Below are positions 37,630 through 46,964 of a DNA stretch of 64,000 nucleotides, one piece after another (within the stretch, counting starts at the first letter, position 1; each line of letters starts with the position of its first letter). Both the position numbers and the translations under genes were made by a program. Origin of the DNA: Polaromonas sp. YR568 (GTDB lineage Bacteria > Pseudomonadota > Gammaproteobacteria > Burkholderiales > Burkholderiaceae_C); assembly GCF_900116715.1 (NCBI RefSeq), contig NZ_FPBM01000002.1, forward strand, positions 474,589-538,588, in the 5' to 3' direction. The notes below the pieces were generated by a model. It made no database searches. It was given only the letters and a program-made list of their open reading frames with translations, and was not told where the DNA came from.

Positions 37630-38847
37630 TCAGTGAGCAGCCCACTGGATGGTGGACAGGTCCACGCCATCCTTGAACATTTCCCACAAGGGGGAGAGCT
37701 CGCGCAGCTTGGCCACGTTTTCCTTGATGGTGGCGACCGCGTAGTCAATTTCTTCCTCGGTGCTCCAGCGGCCAATCGTCATGCGAAGGCTGCTGTGCGC
37801 CAGCTCGTCGCTGCGGCCCAAGGCGCGTAACACATAGCTGGGCTCCAGGCTGGCAGAAGTGCAAGCCGAACCGCTGGACACGGCCAGACCCTTGATGCCC
37901 ATGATCAGCGACTCACCTTCGACGAAGTTGAAGCTCATGTTCAGGTTGTGCGGAACACGCTTGTCGGCGTGGCCATTGAGGAACACCTCTTCCACGTCCT
38001 TGAGCCCATTGAGCATGCGCTCATGCAGGGCGCGAATGCGCTTGTTCTCTTCATGCATCTCGGCCTTGGCGATGCGGTAGGCCTCGCCCATCCCTACGCA
38101 TTGGTGCGTGGGCAGCGTGCCCGAGCGCATGCCGCGCTCATGGCCACCACCGTGCATCTGTGCTTCCAGGCGCACGCGCGGCTTGCGGCGAACGTACAGC
38201 GCGCCGATACCTTTGGGGCCGTAGGTCTTGTGCGAGGTCAAGCTCATCAGGTCGACCGGCAAGGTCGCCAGGTCGATGTCGACACGGCCCGTGGCCTGTG
38301 CGGCATCCACATGGAAGATGATGCCTTTTTCACGGCACAGCGCACCAATAGCCGGGATGTCCTGGATCACGCCGATTTCGTTGTTCACGAACATGACGCT
38401 GACCAAAATGGTGTCGGGGCGGATGGCGGCCTTCAGGGCTTCCAGGTCCAGCAAGCCGTCGGCTTGCACGTCCATGTAGGTCACTTCAAAACCCTGGCGC
38501 TCCAGTTCGCGGCAGGTATCGAGCACAGCCTTGTGCTCGGTCTTGACCGTGATGATGTGCTTGCCCTTGGTCTTGTAGAAGTGAGCCGCGCCCTTCAGAG
38601 CCAGGTTGTTGGACTCGGTCGCGCCGCTGGTCCAGACGATCTCGCGCGGGTCGGCGCCGATGAGGTCGGCGATCTGCTCGCGCGCCTTCTCGACGGCGGC
38701 TTCGGCTTCCCAGCCCCAGGCGTGGCTGCGCGAAGCGGGGTTGCCGAAGTGCTCGCGCAACCAGGGAATCATGGCGTCCACCACCCGCGGGTCGCAGGGA
38801 TTCGTGGCGCTGTAGTCCATGTAGATGGGGAAATGTGGGGTGTCCAT
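37630..38847 (-). CDS. iscS: cysteine desulfurase IscS
   Basis: A 405-residue PLP enzyme that takes sulfur from cysteine and passes it to IscU and to thiouridine and thiamine pathways. PLP Lys lies in Ser-His-Lys-Thr-Tyr-Gly-Pro, and the mobile sulfur-carrying Cys in Gly-Ser-Ala-Cys-Thr-Ser-Ala near 328. The C-terminus Trp-Ala-Ala-His is typical. Second gene of the operon, 106 bases after iscR. Confidence 0.98.
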   Translation of the reverse strand: MDTPHFPIYMDYSATNPCDPRVVDAMIPWLREHFGNPASRSHAWGWEAEAAVEKAREQIADLIGADPREIVWTSGATESNNLALKGAAHFYKTKGKHIITVKTEHKAVLDTCRELERQGFEVTYMDVQADGLLDLEALKAAIRPDTILVSVMFVNNEIGVIQDIPAIGALCREKGIIFHVDAAQATGRVDIDLATLPVDLMSLTSHKTYGPKGIGALYVRRKPRVRLEAQMHGGGHERGMRSGTLPTHQCVGMGEAYRIAKAEMHEENKRIRALHERMLNGLKDVEEVFLNGHADKRVPHNLNMSFNFVEGESLIMGIKGLAVSSGSACTSASLEPSYVLRALGRSDELAHSSLRMTIGRWSTEEEIDYAVATIKENVAKLRELSPLWEMFKDGVDLSTIQWAAH

Positions 38848-38923
38848 GTGGCTAGCTCTTTAAATTCACAGGCTGGCTGGCAGCGCGATCAATGAAGTCA
38901 ATGCAGTCGGGTCACAAAAGGAT

Positions 38924-38947
38924 GGTGCCGGGCAGATGCCCGGCATC
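38924..38947 (-). promoter_or_regulatory. hairpin in the iscR-iscS intercistronic region
   Basis: A perfect 9-bp stem TGCCGGGCA / TGCCCGGCA with a two-base centre, extendable by a wobble pair and a further GC pair, and no T tract. It overlaps the region just after the iscR stop. Such a structure may protect the iscR part of the transcript or tune iscS levels, as described for E. coli iscRSUA; here this is inference. Confidence 0.45.
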
Positions 38948-38953
38948 GCTCCA

Positions 38954-39490
38954 TCAGGATTTGGAAAATGCATTGCCCAGTGCGAAGACCGAGTTCGGCG
39001 CGTTCACGCGAATCGGTTTGACCGCCGGTGCTGTGAAGATGGCTTTTTTCACTTGCGGGGTGTTCTCGATCACCACGCCCTTGGCCAACTGGTCTTCTAC
39101 CAGTTTTTGCAGGGTCACGGAATCCAGGAACTCCACCATGCGGCTGTTAAGCGAAGCCCACAGCTCGTGCGTCATACAGCGGCCGCCCTCGCCCAGGCAG
39201 TTTTCTTTGCCGCCGCACTGGGTGGCATCGATCGGCTCGTCCACCGACACGATGATGTCGGCCACGGTGATTTCAGAAGCCTTGCGGCCCAGCGTGTAAC
39301 CGCCGCCGGGGCCACGGGTGGATTCCACCAGTTCGTGGCGGCGCAGTTTGCCGAAGAGCTGTTCGAGGTAGGAAAGGGAAATTTGCTGACGCTGGCTGAT
39401 GGCGGCCAGAGTGACCGGGCCGTTGTTCTGACGCAGTCCCAAATCAATCATTGCAGTGACCGCAAAGCGGCCTTTGGTCGTGAGGCGCAT
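38954..39490 (-). CDS. iscR: Rrf2-family regulator IscR
   Basis: A 178-residue winged-helix regulator that carries a [2Fe-2S] cluster and represses the isc operon when the cluster is present. The three ligand cysteines are seen in Gln-Cys-Gly-Gly-Lys-Glu-Asn-Cys-Leu and Gly-Gly-Arg-Cys-Met-Thr-His (about 92-105); N-terminal recognition helix starts [12 protein letters not shown]. AAAGGAGC lies before ATG 39490. It heads the operon and has a matching operator upstream. Confidence 0.97.
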   Translation of the reverse strand: MRLTTKGRFAVTAMIDLGLRQNNGPVTLAAISQRQQISLSYLEQLFGKLRRHELVESTRGPGGGYTLGRKASEITVADIIVSVDEPIDATQCGGKENCLGEGGRCMTHELWASLNSRMVEFLDSVTLQKLVEDQLAKGVVIENTPQVKKAIFTAPAVKPIRVNAPNSVFALGNAFSKS

Positions 39491-39617
39491 AACAAGCTCC
39501 TTTAAATGGCTTGACTGTCGTTTTCACCCTGAAAGCTTGTGACTTACAGGGAACTCTTCCTCCAGCCGCCCAGGTCAGTCAACCGGTATCGCGGGGGCTT
39601 TTTGTTGTTCTGGTATT

Positions 39618-39643
39618 GATCTTGACTGTTTTCGTCAAGTATA
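39618..39643 (-). promoter_or_regulatory. IscR type 1-like operator and promoter upstream of iscR
   Basis: On the minus strand ATACTTGAC, six bases, AGTCAAG. The E. coli type 1 site is ATASYYGACTRWWWYAGTCRRSTAT; arms and the A/T-rich centre match at most positions. The inner TTGAC could also serve as a -35 element. It lies about 130 bases before the iscR ATG, so holo-IscR binding here would give negative autoregulation. Confidence 0.6.
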
Positions 39644-39756
39644 ACACAGCTAGGGTTTTTCCTGCTGGGAGCGCTCAAAACATGAGGATTAACCCGTAGT
39701 CGCACCCAATTTACGCACCATTGCAGTGCGCAAAGTGGGTGGCGGGCTTGGCGAGT

Positions 39757-41880
39757 CTAGGCGCGGGCTTGGCCGGCAGCGGTCAGCGGCACCACATTAT
39801 CGGTGCCGGGCGCGCCAAAAGCCTGTTCCTTGAGGATATGCAACTGGTCCCGCACCCGTGCGGCCTTTTCGAACTCCAGGTTTTTGGCGTGTTCGATCAT
39901 CTGCTTTTCGAGGCGCTTGATCTCACGGGCGATGTCTTTTTCGCTCATGTCTTCGACCAGCGCTTTCTGCATCTCGATCTTTTCGGCTTCCTTGCCGGAT
40001 TTCTCGCTATAGACGCCGTCGATCAGATCGCGGATACGTTTGACCACACTGCGCGGCGTAATGCCGTGTTCCACGTTGAAGGCAATCTGCTTGTTGCGCC
40101 GCCGCTCGGTTTCATCCATGGCTTTTTTCATGGAATCCGTGATGCGGTCCGCATACAAAATCGCCCGGCCGTTCAGATTACGAGCCGCCCGGCCAATGGT
40201 CTGAATCAGGCTGCGCTCGGCACGCAGAAAGCCTTCCTTGTCGGCGTCCAGGATGGCCACCAGCGATACCTCGGGAATATCCAGACCCTCACGCAGCAGG
40301 TTAATCCCCACCAGAACGTCAAAGGCGCCCAGCCGCAGGTCACGCAGGATTTCCACGCGCTCAACCGTGTCCACATCGCTGTGCAGATAACGCACCTTCA
40401 CGCCGTTGTCGCTCAGGTAGTCAGTCAGCTGCTCGGCCATGCGCTTGGTCAGCGTGGTGATCAATACACGCTCGTTTTTCTCGACCCGGATGCGGATTTC
40501 CTGCAGCACGTCGTCAACCTGGTGTGTGGCCGGCCGCACTTCCACCTGCGGGTCGACCAGGCCGGTGGGCCTGACGACCTGCTCCACCACCTGGCCGGCG
40601 TGCTCTTTCTCGTAGTTTGCCGGCGTGGCCGATACAAAGATCGCCTGCCGCATCTTGGTTTCGAACTCTTCGAACTTCAGCGGCCGGTTGTCCAGCGCGC
40701 TCGGCAAGCGAAAACCGTACTCCACCAGCGTGGTCTTGCGCGCGCGGTCGCCGTTGTACATGGCGTTGAGCTGGCCGATCATGACGTGGCTCTCGTCGAG
40801 GAACATCACCGCATCCTTGGGCAGGTAGTCGCACAGCGTCGAGGGCGGTGAGCCCGCCGGTGAGCCGCTCAAGTGGCGTGTGTAGTTCTCAATGCCCTTG
40901 CAGTGGCCGATTTCGCTGAGCATCTCCAGGTCAAAGCGCGTGCGCTGCTCGATGCGCTGGGCCTCCACCAGCTTGCCGTCAGCGACGAACTGGGCCACAC
41001 GCTCAGACAGCTCCAGCTTGATGGTTTCCACCGCCGTCATGACCTTGTCGCGCGGCGTGACGTAGTGGCTCTTGGGATAGACCACAAAACGCGGGATTTT
41101 CTGGCGAATACGGCCGGTCAGCGGGTCGAACAACTGCAGCGACTCGATCTCGTCGTCAAACAGCTCGATGCGTATGGCCAGCTCGGAATGCTCGGCCGGG
41201 AAGACGTCGATCACGTCACCCCGCACCCTGAACGTACCGCGGGCGAAATCCTGTTCGTTGCGGGTGTACTGCATGCGAATCAGGCGCGCGATCACGTCAC
41301 GCTGGCCCATCTTGTCGCCGATGCGGGCAATGAAACGCATCTGCGTGTAATCCTCGGGCGCGCCTATGCCGTAAATCGCGCTGACGGTGCCCACGATGAT
41401 GGTGTCGCGCCGCTCCAGCACGCTCTTGGTGGCCGACAGGCGCATCTGTTCAATGTGCTCGTTGATGGCCGAGTCTTTTTCAATGAACAGGTCGCGTTGC
41501 GGCACATAGGCTTCGGGCTGGTAGTAGTCGTAATAGCTGACGAAGTACTCCACCGCGTTCTTGGGGAAAAACTCGCGGAACTCGCTGTACAGCTGCGCCG
41601 CCAGTGTCTTGTTGGGCGCAAACACAATGGCCGGGCGGCCCAGGCGGGCGATCACATTGGCCATGGTGAAGGTCTTGCCCGAGCCGGTCACGCCCAGCAG
41701 GGTCTGAAACACCTCGCCGTCATTGACGCCCTCGACCAGCTGGTCAATCGCCGTGGGCTGGTCGCCCGCAGGCGGATAAGGCTGGAACAGCTGAAACGGC
41801 GAATCTGGGAATTGAACAAACTGGCCCTCGGCAGGGGCCGAATCCACCGCATCAGTTATGACTTCTATAGCTTCTGGCAT
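39757..41880 (-). CDS. uvrB: excinuclease ABC subunit UvrB
   Basis: A 707-residue damage-verifying helicase-like subunit of nucleotide excision repair. Walker A Gly-Val-Thr-Gly-Ser-Gly-Lys-Thr at 63-70, the beta-hairpin region with [10 protein letters not shown], helicase box Asp-Glu-Ser-His, and the C-terminal UVR motif (about 655-690) that binds UvrC. About 20 extra residues precede the common start. ATG 41880 has GAGG seven bases upstream, which decides it over 41934. No LexA-type CTGT-N8-ACAG site is visible. Confidence 0.97.
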   Translation of the reverse strand: MPEAIEVITDAVDSAPAEGQFVQFPDSPFQLFQPYPPAGDQPTAIDQLVEGVNDGEVFQTLLGVTGSGKTFTMANVIARLGRPAIVFAPNKTLAAQLYSEFREFFPKNAVEYFVSYYDYYQPEAYVPQRDLFIEKDSAINEHIEQMRLSATKSVLERRDTIIVGTVSAIYGIGAPEDYTQMRFIARIGDKMGQRDVIARLIRMQYTRNEQDFARGTFRVRGDVIDVFPAEHSELAIRIELFDDEIESLQLFDPLTGRIRQKIPRFVVYPKSHYVTPRDKVMTAVETIKLELSERVAQFVADGKLVEAQRIEQRTRFDLEMLSEIGHCKGIENYTRHLSGSPAGSPPSTLCDYLPKDAVMFLDESHVMIGQLNAMYNGDRARKTTLVEYGFRLPSALDNRPLKFEEFETKMRQAIFVSATPANYEKEHAGQVVEQVVRPTGLVDPQVEVRPATHQVDDVLQEIRIRVEKNERVLITTLTKRMAEQLTDYLSDNGVKVRYLHSDVDTVERVEILRDLRLGAFDVLVGINLLREGLDIPEVSLVAILDADKEGFLRAERSLIQTIGRAARNLNGRAILYADRITDSMKKAMDETERRRNKQIAFNVEHGITPRSVVKRIRDLIDGVYSEKSGKEAEKIEMQKALVEDMSEKDIAREIKRLEKQMIEHAKNLEFEKAARVRDQLHILKEQAFGAPGTDNVVPLTAAGQARA

Positions 41881-41894
41881 AAAACCTCGATCAA

Positions 41895-41914
41895 GCCCCG
41901 TTAAAATTCGGGGC
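41895..41914 (-). promoter_or_regulatory. hairpin in the uvrB leader
   Basis: GCCCCG-N8-CGGGGC lies 14 bases before the uvrB ATG, directly upstream of its ribosome site. It could affect translation start or be part of the divergent promoter; function is not known. Confidence 0.3.
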
Positions 41915-42101
41915 AACCAAACAGAATACGACATTCGGCCGAAAATGGGAATTGCAATCCCTATTCGCCCCGAAATGGCCTTTTTTGATACCTCTTGTAG
42001 CCTTGTTTCCGGTCAACTTGTGACCTAAATTCCGGCCCCGTAAAAGCCGGCCCCCAGAACACCGACGCTTTCGCTTTTTTTCACTTTTCAGAGGATTTTT
42101 C

Positions 42102-43298
42102 ATGTCTTTGTTTACCGCTGTCGAAATGGCCCCGCGTGACCCCATCCTGGGCCTTAACGAGCAGTTCAACGCCGACGCCAACCCCGCCAAGGTCAACCTG
42201 GGCGTCGGTGTGTACTACGACGACAACGGCAAACTCCCCCTGCTTGAATGCGTGAAGACAGCTGAAAAGCAGATGATGGCCGACCCCAAGGCCCGCGGCT
42301 ACCTGCCCATCGACGGCATCGCCGCCTATGACGCGGCCGTCAAAGGCCTCGTCTTCGGCGTCGACAGCGAACCCGTCAAGAGCGGCCGCGTAGCTACCGC
42401 GCAAGGCATTGGCGGCACGGGCGGCCTGAAGATCGGCGCCGACTTCCTCAAAAAGCTCAGCCCCAATGCCAAGGTGCTGATTTCCGACCCCAGCTGGGAA
42501 AACCACCGCGCGCTGTTCAGCCAGGCCGGTTTCGCTGTTGAAAGCTACCCTTACTACGATGCGGCAAAGCGCGGCGTCAACTTCGACGGCATGCTCGCCG
42601 CCCTCAATGCAGCAGCCGAAGGCACCATCGTCGTGCTGCACGCCTGCTGCCACAACCCGACCGGCTACGACATCACCGCAGCCCAATGGGACCAGGTGAT
42701 CGCCGCCGTCAAGGCGCGCAAGCTGACGCCTTTCCTCGACATGGCTTATCAGGGCTTTGGCCACGGTATTGCAGAAGACGGCGCCGTCATCGGTAAATTT
42801 GTGGCTGCCGGCCTGAGCTTTTTTGTGTCGACCTCGTTTTCCAAGAGCTTCAGCCTCTATGGCGAGCGCGTGGGCGCCCTGTCGGTGCTCTGCGAGTCCA
42901 AGGAAGAAGCCGACCGCGTGCTGTCCCAGCTCAAGCTGGTCATCCGCACCAACTACAGCAACCCGCAGATCCACGGCGGCATGGTGGTGGCCACGGTGCT
43001 CAACACGCCGGCGCTGCGCACCCAGTGGGAGCAGGAACTGGGTGAAATGCGCGTGCGCATCAAGTCCATGCGCCAAAAACTCGTGGACGGCCTGAAGGCC
43101 GCCGGCGTCAAGGAGGACATGAGCTTTATCACGTCCCAGATCGGCATGTTCAGCTATTCGGGCCTCTCCAAAGACCAGATGGTGCGCCTGCGCAATGAGT
43201 TCGGCGTTTACGGCACCGACACCGGCCGCATGTGCGTGGCCGCGCTCAACAGCAAAAACATCGACTACGTCTGCGCCTCTATCGCTAAAGTGATGTGA
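42102..43298 (+). CDS. aromatic/aspartate aminotransferase
   Basis: A 398-residue class I PLP aminotransferase of the AspC/TyrB subfamily. The PLP Lys is in Ser-Phe-Ser-Lys-Ser-Phe-Ser-Leu-Tyr-Gly-Glu-Arg-Val-Gly; other marks are Pro-Ser-Trp-Glu-Asn-His, His-Ala-Cys-Cys-His-Asn-Pro-Thr-Gly and the terminal Gly-Arg-Met-Cys-Val-Ala. It interconverts aspartate or aromatic amino acids with their keto acids using glutamate. AGAGGATTTTTC precedes the ATG. Divergent from uvrB; its stop overlaps the start of the broken nucleotidyltransferase gene, so the pair was an operon. Confidence 0.92.
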   Translation: MSLFTAVEMAPRDPILGLNEQFNADANPAKVNLGVGVYYDDNGKLPLLECVKTAEKQMMADPKARGYLPIDGIAAYDAAVKGLVFGVDSEPVKSGRVATAQGIGGTGGLKIGADFLKKLSPNAKVLISDPSWENHRALFSQAGFAVESYPYYDAAKRGVNFDGMLAALNAAAEGTIVVLHACCHNPTGYDITAAQWDQVIAAVKARKLTPFLDMAYQGFGHGIAEDGAVIGKFVAAGLSFFVSTSFSKSFSLYGERVGALSVLCESKEEADRVLSQLKLVIRTNYSNPQIHGGMVVATVLNTPALRTQWEQELGEMRVRIKSMRQKLVDGLKAAGVKEDMSFITSQIGMFSYSGLSKDQMVRLRNEFGVYGTDTGRMCVAALNSKNIDYVCASIAKVM

Positions 43299-43894
43299 CG
43301 CTGCCTGGTGACGGCGCTGTAACCGCTCCGCTCCCGGAGCAATTCATCCGGGACGCGCTGCAAAACCGCCACAACCGGGCCATCCTGGATCGCTTGCCCG
43401 CGCTGGGCCTGCCTGACGCCTGGCTGGTGGCCGGTTGCCTCTTCCAGACCATCTGGAATCTGCGCTCGGGCCAGCCGCCCGAAGCGCAGATCAAGGACTA
43501 CGACCTGTTTTACTTCGACCCCTCTGATTTGTCGGAGGCGGCTGAAGCCCGCGCCAACGAACGGGTGAGCGCCTGCTTTTCAGGCTAGGGCATCGTGGTG
43601 GAAGCCAAAAACCAGGCGCGGGTCCATACCTGGTACCAGGAGTACTTCGGCTTTCCCTATCCGGCGCTGCGCAGTTCCACGGACGGCATTGACCGCTTTC
43701 TGGTCAGCTGCACCTGCGCCGGGCTGAAGGCGGAGGCCTCGGGCTTGGCGCTCTATGCCCCGAACGGGCTGGCGGACCTCTACCAGGGCAAGCTCAGCCC
43801 CAACCCGCTGTGCCCTCATCTGCCGCTGTTTGAAAAGAAGGCCAAGGCCTACCAGGAGCGCTGGAGCTGGCTGGAAATCGCATCCGCCTGGTAG
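43295..43894 (+). pseudogene. nucleotidyltransferase family protein (DUF925-like), interrupted by one in-frame TAG
   Basis: Two blocks in the same frame, 43295-43588 and 43595-43894, read as one about 199-residue protein of the DUF925 nucleotidyltransferase family: Asn-Arg-His-Asn-Arg-Ala-Ile-Leu, Leu-Val-Ala-Gly-Cys-Leu-Phe-Gln-Thr, Ile-Lys-Asp-Tyr-Asp-Leu-Phe-Tyr (catalytic acidic pair) and, after the break, Asn-Gln-Ala-Arg-Val-His-Thr-Trp-Tyr and Asp-Gly-Ile-Asp-Arg-Phe-Leu. Between them stands a single TAG at 43586-43588, where family members have a hydrophobic residue (commonly Leu). One T-to-A change from TTG would explain it. GTG 43295 overlaps the aminotransferase stop. No other frame damage is visible, so the loss is recent, or the base is a sequencing error. 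Confidence 0.8.
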
Positions 43895-44036
43895 CGGGTG
43901 CTGAAAAAGCGCATCAAACCCCGGCGCTCTAGCCCGCAGGCCTGGCTGCCCGCCGCGCTCCTGCAACACCTTCAGTTGCTTCGCCGACACACCCTGGCGC
44001 TTTGATTAGGTCTTCGCGCTTTACCTGCTTTAAAAT

Positions 44037-44064
44037 TAAGTTACCTTAAGTTACATTACGTTAC
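44037..44064. repeat. three 10-bp-phased direct repeats (iterons)
   Basis: TAAGTTAC at 44037-44044 and 44047-44054, and TACGTTAC at 44057-44064, spaced exactly 10 bases, about one DNA turn. This places three identical faces on one side of the helix and suggests a cooperative regulator site about 175 bases upstream of the autotransporter start. Confidence 0.6.
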
Positions 44065-44139
44065 ACGACAGCAAGATCGTGCCCGCGCGGCATACGGTTT
44101 TCCGCCGCACGCGCAACGTTCTTTCCTGCCGGGCAATCT

Positions 44140-44156
44140 CCATGCGTTTCGCATGG
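44140..44156 (+). promoter_or_regulatory. leader hairpin upstream of the autotransporter gene
   Basis: CCATGCG-TTT-CGCATGG, a perfect 7-bp stem with 3-base loop, about 80 bases before the start codon and without a T tract. It may stabilise the leader RNA or be an operator; no more can be said. Confidence 0.35.
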
Positions 44157-44238
44157 CGGTTGGGTGGCCAAGGGACACGTGAAGAGGTGGGTTTGTCCGC
44201 TAACGCAAACGAGCAAACGACATAAAGGGAGCAAATTT

Positions 44239-46026
44239 ATGAACACGATCAAACGGGAATGGCGCCTGGCGCGCCTGCTGGGCGGGCTGCTGCTCGCGGG
44301 GGTGGGATGGATGGCAGGTAGCGCGCCGGCGCTGGCTGCTCCGGTAACCATTAACGGTAATGCGGAGGCTGCGGCGGCGATCACCGTAACGCCCAACATC
44401 CAGGTGGGGCAGAACACGAACTTCACCTCGTGCACCGCCGGCCCCTGGAACTACAAGCTGTACACCTTCACGGTGGATACCACCGGCACCTACACGGCGA
44501 GCGTTGTCACGCCGACGACGCTGAACACGACCTTTTTCCTGCGGGGTACGTATACCCCTTCGACCACGCCCTGCTCGCCGGCCGTCCGTTCGCAGTTCCT
44601 GGTCTCCGCGCTTGCCTCCGGCATACCGAACACCGCCACCTTCACCGGCATCGGCCTGACCCTGCAGGCCAACGTGCAGTACAGTGTGCTGATCGCCTTC
44701 AACACCCCCCACGTTGGCTCGCAGCCCTTCACGTTCACGATGAACGGCCCCGGCTGCGTCGCCATCGACACCAATACCTGCGCGCGCGACCCGGACAAGA
44801 ACGCGGAAGTGATCGGCCTGGTCACCGCGCAAGGAGATACCGCGCGGCGCTTTGCCGCCGCGCAGACGGTCAATTTCCAGAGCCGCATGGAGAGCCTGCA
44901 TCGACGCAAGCCGGAATCGACCGAGACCGGCGTCTCCGCCTCAGGCGATACGCAATGGCGCGGCCAGCCGCGCCAGACCCTAGGCCTTGGAAGCGACGGC
45001 GATTTGGGTGCAGGCAACTCGATGCCGGGAAGCAGCTCTATGGGCAGCAACCTGGCGGCGCGCGGCGATCCGCGACTGTTGCCCATGGGCATGCAGGGTT
45101 TCCCTGATCCGCTGGTTGCGCAGGCGTCCGGCTCGGGAGCGCTTTCCGGGATACCTTTGAACGGCACGCAGCAGAACGTGATGGGGATGGGGATCGATGC
45201 CTGGACTGCGGGCGTCGTCAACGTCGGCAAGCAAGGCAGCACCGATTCGCACTTCAGCACCGCCGGCATCACCGTCGGCGCCGACAAGCGCGTCAGCGAA
45301 AAGCTGGTGCTGGGCGTGGGCGGCGGCTATGCCCACGACCGCCAGAAGATCGGCTCCAACGGCACGCGCAACACCGGCGACAGCTACTCGCTGAGCGTGT
45401 ACGGCAGCTACCAGCCGGCCGACGGCTTCTTCGTCGACGGCCTGCTCGGCTACGGCAGCCTGCGCTTCGATGCGCTGCGCTTCGTGATCGAGAACGGCGC
45501 AATAGCCTCCTCCAGCCGCACGGGCTCGCAATGGTTCGCCTCGCTTGCCGGCGGCTACGACCACGAGTTCGAATATAGCGGCAGGAAGATGCTGATTTCC
45601 CCGTACGCCCGCCTGGACCTCGCCAGGACCCGATTGAACGGAACTACCGAAAGCGGCGGCGCCCAGTTCAGCCTGAACTATTCGGCGCAAGACATCCCCA
45701 CCACCAGCCTGGCACTCGGCGTGCGCGGCGAAACCACGGTTTACCTGTCCGGCGGCACCATCGCGCGGCCCTATTTCCGCGTCGAATACCTGCACGACTT
45801 CGCCAAGTCCGGCGTCGCCCAGATGAGCTTTGCCAACCAGCTTCCCGGGGTGATCTTCCAGATCGACAGCGTCAGCTTCAATACCAACACTGCACGCCTG
45901 GCGCTGGGCAGCCGCTACCAGTTCCGCAACGCCGTCGCGCTCGACTTTTACTACGAGTACAGCTATAGCGGCGCCAGCAATACCCAGGTCAATACCCTGG
46001 CGGCGAGGGTGAGCAAGACGTTCTGA
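44239..46026 (+). CDS. autotransporter-type outer-membrane protein with small passenger
   Basis: A 595-residue protein. The signal peptide covers about 1-34 (ends Ala-Leu-Ala-Ala). Residues about 35-185 form one Thr/Ala-rich beta domain with at least four Cys (for example Thr-Ser-Cys-Thr and Pro-Gly-Cys-Val); then a flexible Gly/Ser/Met-rich linker (about 215-320). Residues about 325-595 read as an autotransporter barrel with repeated Gly-Gly-Tyr/Tyr-Gly-Ser strands and end in Lys-Thr-Phe, the aromatic C-terminus recognised by the BAM machinery. The passenger is short for the family and I do not recognise it. It stands alone, behind phased repeats and before a strong terminator; acquisition by transfer is possible. 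Confidence 0.82.
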   Translation: MNTIKREWRLARLLGGLLLAGVGWMAGSAPALAAPVTINGNAEAAAAITVTPNIQVGQNTNFTSCTAGPWNYKLYTFTVDTTGTYTASVVTPTTLNTTFFLRGTYTPSTTPCSPAVRSQFLVSALASGIPNTATFTGIGLTLQANVQYSVLIAFNTPHVGSQPFTFTMNGPGCVAIDTNTCARDPDKNAEVIGLVTAQGDTARRFAAAQTVNFQSRMESLHRRKPESTETGVSASGDTQWRGQPRQTLGLGSDGDLGAGNSMPGSSSMGSNLAARGDPRLLPMGMQGFPDPLVAQASGSGALSGIPLNGTQQNVMGMGIDAWTAGVVNVGKQGSTDSHFSTAGITVGADKRVSEKLVLGVGGGYAHDRQKIGSNGTRNTGDSYSLSVYGSYQPADGFFVDGLLGYGSLRFDALRFVIENGAIASSSRTGSQWFASLAGGYDHEFEYSGRKMLISPYARLDLARTRLNGTTESGGAQFSLNYSAQDIPTTSLALGVRGETTVYLSGGTIARPYFRVEYLHDFAKSGVAQMSFANQLPGVIFQIDSVSFNTNTARLALGSRYQFRNAVALDFYYEYSYSGASNTQVNTLAARVSKTF

Positions 46027-46053
46027 GGCAAGCCGCAAACCGCAACCACCAAG

Positions 46054-46096
46054 CGCGGCCTGCTGCTAATTTGATAGCAATCAAAAGCAGGCCGCG
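46054..46096. terminator. very stable bidirectional hairpin between autotransporter and dioxygenase genes
   Basis: CGCGGCCTGCT (46054-46064) pairs fully with AGCAGGCCGCG (46086-46096), and inside TTTGAT pairs with ATCAAA. The inner part resembles the interspersed repeat core (TTTGATAGC). It separates two converging genes. There is no long T run, so efficiency as a rho-independent terminator is uncertain. Confidence 0.7.
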
Positions 46097-46109
46097 TGCG
46101 CCCTCAGCC

Positions 46110-46964
46110 TCAACTCCAGATCACCGAGCGCATTGAAATCGAGCCGGCCTGGAAGCTGGTGTTGAAAAACCGCATCGGCTCCTTCGCATCAGCCGCGCCT
46201 GCCGCATACAGCAAAGGCAGGTAGTGCTCGTAGGTGGGGTGCGCCATCCTGGCCACCTGCCCCAGTTTCTGGAAGTTCTGCAGCGCATCCAGGTTGCCCT
46301 GCTGCAGGTAACCGCCAATCGTCTGGTCGAACTCCAGCGCCCAGTCGTAGGCCTGGTTGCCCGCTGCGCCGCGCTGCATCTGGCGCAGGTTGTGCACGAT
46401 GTTGCCGCTGGCCACGATCAACACACCCCGGTCGCGCAGGGCCTTGAGCTGCTTTGCCAGCGCGTAGTGATCCTCGGGCGCCCGGCCGTAGTCCATGCTG
46501 AGCTGGATAACGGGAATGTCCGCATAGGCAAACATGGGCTTGAGGACTGACCAGGTGCCGTGGTCAAGGCCCCACTCACTTTCATCCAGCCCCAGCGGCG
46601 CCGAAGCCCTTTGCCTGACTAACTGGCTGATAGCGCGGGCCGCCGCCGGATCGCCGGGTGCGGGGTATTGCTGGTCAAACAGCTCTTGCGGAAAACCGCC
46701 GAAATCGTGGATGGTCTTGGGCTTGTCCATCGCGGTCAGCCACCAGCCTTCGGTCAGCCAATGGGCTGAAATGCACAGGATCAGTTGCGGACGCGGGTAC
46801 TTGGTACCGAATTCGGCTCCCATCGCTTGCCAGCTGCGCCGGTATTCGTTGTCGCCGATGGCGTTCATCGGGCTGCCATGGCCCACAAAAAGGACCGGCA
46901 TCCGGTCGGATTTTTTCAGTGAGGCCAGTTGGTCCAGCGCGGAGGTGTCGATCGAGGGGAGCAT
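46110..46964 (-). CDS. DODA-type extradiol dioxygenase (YgiD-like)
   Basis: A 284-residue class III extradiol dioxygenase relative. Metal-site segments are kept: Gly-His-Gly-Ser-Pro near 29-33, Ile-Ser-Ala-His-Trp near 65, and the His in Val-His-Asn-Leu-Arg; Trp-Gly-Leu-Asp-His-Gly-Thr-Trp is the family signature. Members open catechol rings such as DOPA in plants; the E. coli homologue has DOPA dioxygenase activity, but the natural substrate in bacteria is unclear. ATG 46964 is chosen. Divergent from phaZ. Confidence 0.9.
   Translation of the reverse strand: MLPSIDTSALDQLASLKKSDRMPVLFVGHGSPMNAIGDNEYRRSWQAMGAEFGTKYPRPQLILCISAHWLTEGWWLTAMDKPKTIHDFGGFPQELFDQQYPAPGDPAAARAISQLVRQRASAPLGLDESEWGLDHGTWSVLKPMFAYADIPVIQLSMDYGRAPEDHYALAKQLKALRDRGVLIVASGNIVHNLRQMQRGAAGNQAYDWALEFDQTIGGYLQQGNLDALQNFQKLGQVARMAHPTYEHYLPLLYAAGAADAKEPMRFFNTSFQAGSISMRSVIWS

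Larger units (their letters stand above)
43895..44238. other. non-coding stretch before the autotransporter gene
   Basis: 344 bases with no convincing gene. It contains three phased TAAGTTAC-type repeats (44037-44064), a perfect small hairpin (44140-44156) and the ribosome site of the next gene (AAAGGGAGC at 44224). The left 140 bases look like leftover sequence after the broken gene, with no recognised protein. Confidence 0.6.

Noticed and set aside
41881..42101. LexA box upstream of uvrB
   Set aside because: No CTGT-N8-ACAG or close variant is seen in the divergent gap.
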